Below the pieces are notes generated by a model that had not been told where the DNA came from, made no database searches, and saw only the letters and a list, made by a program, of their open reading frames with translations. Positions 6,964-7,660 of a stretch of DNA of 7,660 bases are shown piece by piece (the first letter of the stretch is position 1; the number at the start of each line of letters is the position of its first letter). This DNA comes from an uncultured bacterium (lineage in GTDB: Bacteria; Patescibacteria; JAEDAM01; Absconditabacterales; Absconditicoccaceae). The DNA lies in the NCBI GenBank assembly GCA_903904545.1, contig CAIVDB010000029.1, positions 1-7,660 of the forward strand, written 5' to 3'. A program made the position numbers and the translations under genes.

Positions 6964-7660
6964 ATGGCAAAAGAAGAATTAGTGTGATGATGAGATGTCC
7001 TAGGGGATAAGAGCAATTATTCATCCCAAGACATTCGCCAAACTACTTCAGAGGTAATCTGCAGGATATTTTTTCTAAGACATGGAGAAACAGAAAATAG
7101 TGCTGCCGCAAAAGGGACTGAAGAGCCGCTTACCAAGGAGGGACAAGAACAAATGAAGAAGGCAGGGAGACAATTCCAAGACTTATGACTCACTGAAGAG
7201 AACACAACTATACTTTACGCATGAGGAACAAAGAGAATACTAGAGAGTAAAGAAATTTTAGAGGAATATGCTATTTGAACCTTCCAAGAAAATAAGTTAC
7301 TAGAAACTACGACTAAAGAATGGAACCCGAGGACAGGAAAGATAGAGAATACAGAAGAGTATATCCAGACTAAAGCTACTCAGTTACAAAACATAATAGA
7401 TATAACACATAAAGAGATATTAGCATCATTTAAGGAGCAAGATAGAAGATATTCTAATAAGAAAAATATTATTTATCTAGGACATAAATCTAGTGATGGA
7501 TTTACCGAGCTTGCTAAAGAACGCCCCGAAGACGTTGTTCTAAAACGACGAATAGAACCAGGAGACATCTCAGAATTGGACATAGATAGTAATCATAAAC
7601 TCATCAATTATGCACAACATAAGGAAATACTTTGTCTCAATACTAAAAATTATCAAGAAA
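6964..7660 (+). CDS. histidine phosphatase family protein (phosphoglycerate-mutase-like), partial at right edge
   Basis: Members of this superfamily remove or move phosphate using a catalytic histidine. The visible 232 residues hold the signature FFLRHGETEN (R39, H40, G41, E42), followed by EPLTKEGQEQMKKAG, where the family has its PLT..G..QA helix. A second basic residue lies in GTKRILESKE (R91), and a candidate second catalytic histidine in YLGHKSSDG (H174), where many members have VSHG. Six in-frame TGA codons give Gly at residues 8, 9, 10, 75, 87 and 105; the first three are consecutive (6985-6993). The 38 residues before RHG are longer than usual and polar. The ATG at 6964 is the only ATG in frame before the motif. 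The stop lies beyond the window. The gene may be co-transcribed with the GHMP-kinase-like gene 75 bp upstream. Substrate (sugar phosphate, nucleotide or protein) cannot be told. Confidence 0.85.

Noticed and set aside
6777..7205. Minus-strand open frames opposite the GHMP-like end and the phosphatase gene
   Set aside because: They lie antisense to clear coding sequence with RHG and family motifs and look like no known protein.
271..7660. TGA as tryptophan (mycoplasma-type code 4)
   Set aside because: TGA falls at conserved glycines of PilC and in runs such as TGA TGA TGA and TGA GGA, while Trp is written TGG at plausible places.

Overview
The window comes from an AT-rich bacterium that reads TGA as glycine instead of stop. 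Seven coding regions are complete or clearly recognisable, and six of them are interrupted by in-frame TGA codons (33 by hand count). Only TAA and TAG are used as stops (TAG once, TAA six times). TGA falls at family-conserved glycines of a PilC/GspF pilus protein, and Trp is still written TGG, so glycine fits and tryptophan does not. That decoding (genetic code 25) is known from the CPR/Patescibacteria lineages Absconditabacteria (SR1) and Gracilibacteria, and I infer the organism is one of these. All gene ends below assume TGA = Gly.

Left part, minus strand (271-2745): a compact operon for the inner-membrane part of a type IV pilus machine, in transcription order PilN-like, PilO-like (overlapping by 14 nt) and PilC. 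A degenerate array of 7-bp repeats lies directly after the pilC stop. A possible further minus-strand gene runs off the left edge, weakly supported.

Middle, plus strand (3022-4012): a five-helix half-size EamA/DMT transporter with a good upstream promoter, then an unrecognised 168-residue protein with a Cys/His cluster. Neither uses a single TGA codon, unlike their neighbours, so they may be recent arrivals. A rho-independent terminator follows. It meets a convergent minus-strand gene (4193-4963) that encodes a short PriA-like protein without the helicase catalytic motifs. Between the two lies a nested REP-like palindrome.

Right part, plus strand (5140-7660): a 582-residue protein with a GHMP-kinase-like N-terminal part and a conserved-looking C-terminal extension of unknown role, then a histidine-phosphatase family gene that begins with three consecutive TGA codons and runs off the right edge. 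Their proximity suggests phosphometabolite or sugar-phosphate chemistry, but substrates cannot be read from the sequence.

A recurring theme is short tandem arrays of 7-, 8- or 9-bp units, each with a different unit, in five intergenic stretches. No tRNA, rRNA, CRISPR array or insertion-sequence gene was found. The leaders lack clear Shine-Dalgarno sequences and are mostly A/T-rich.
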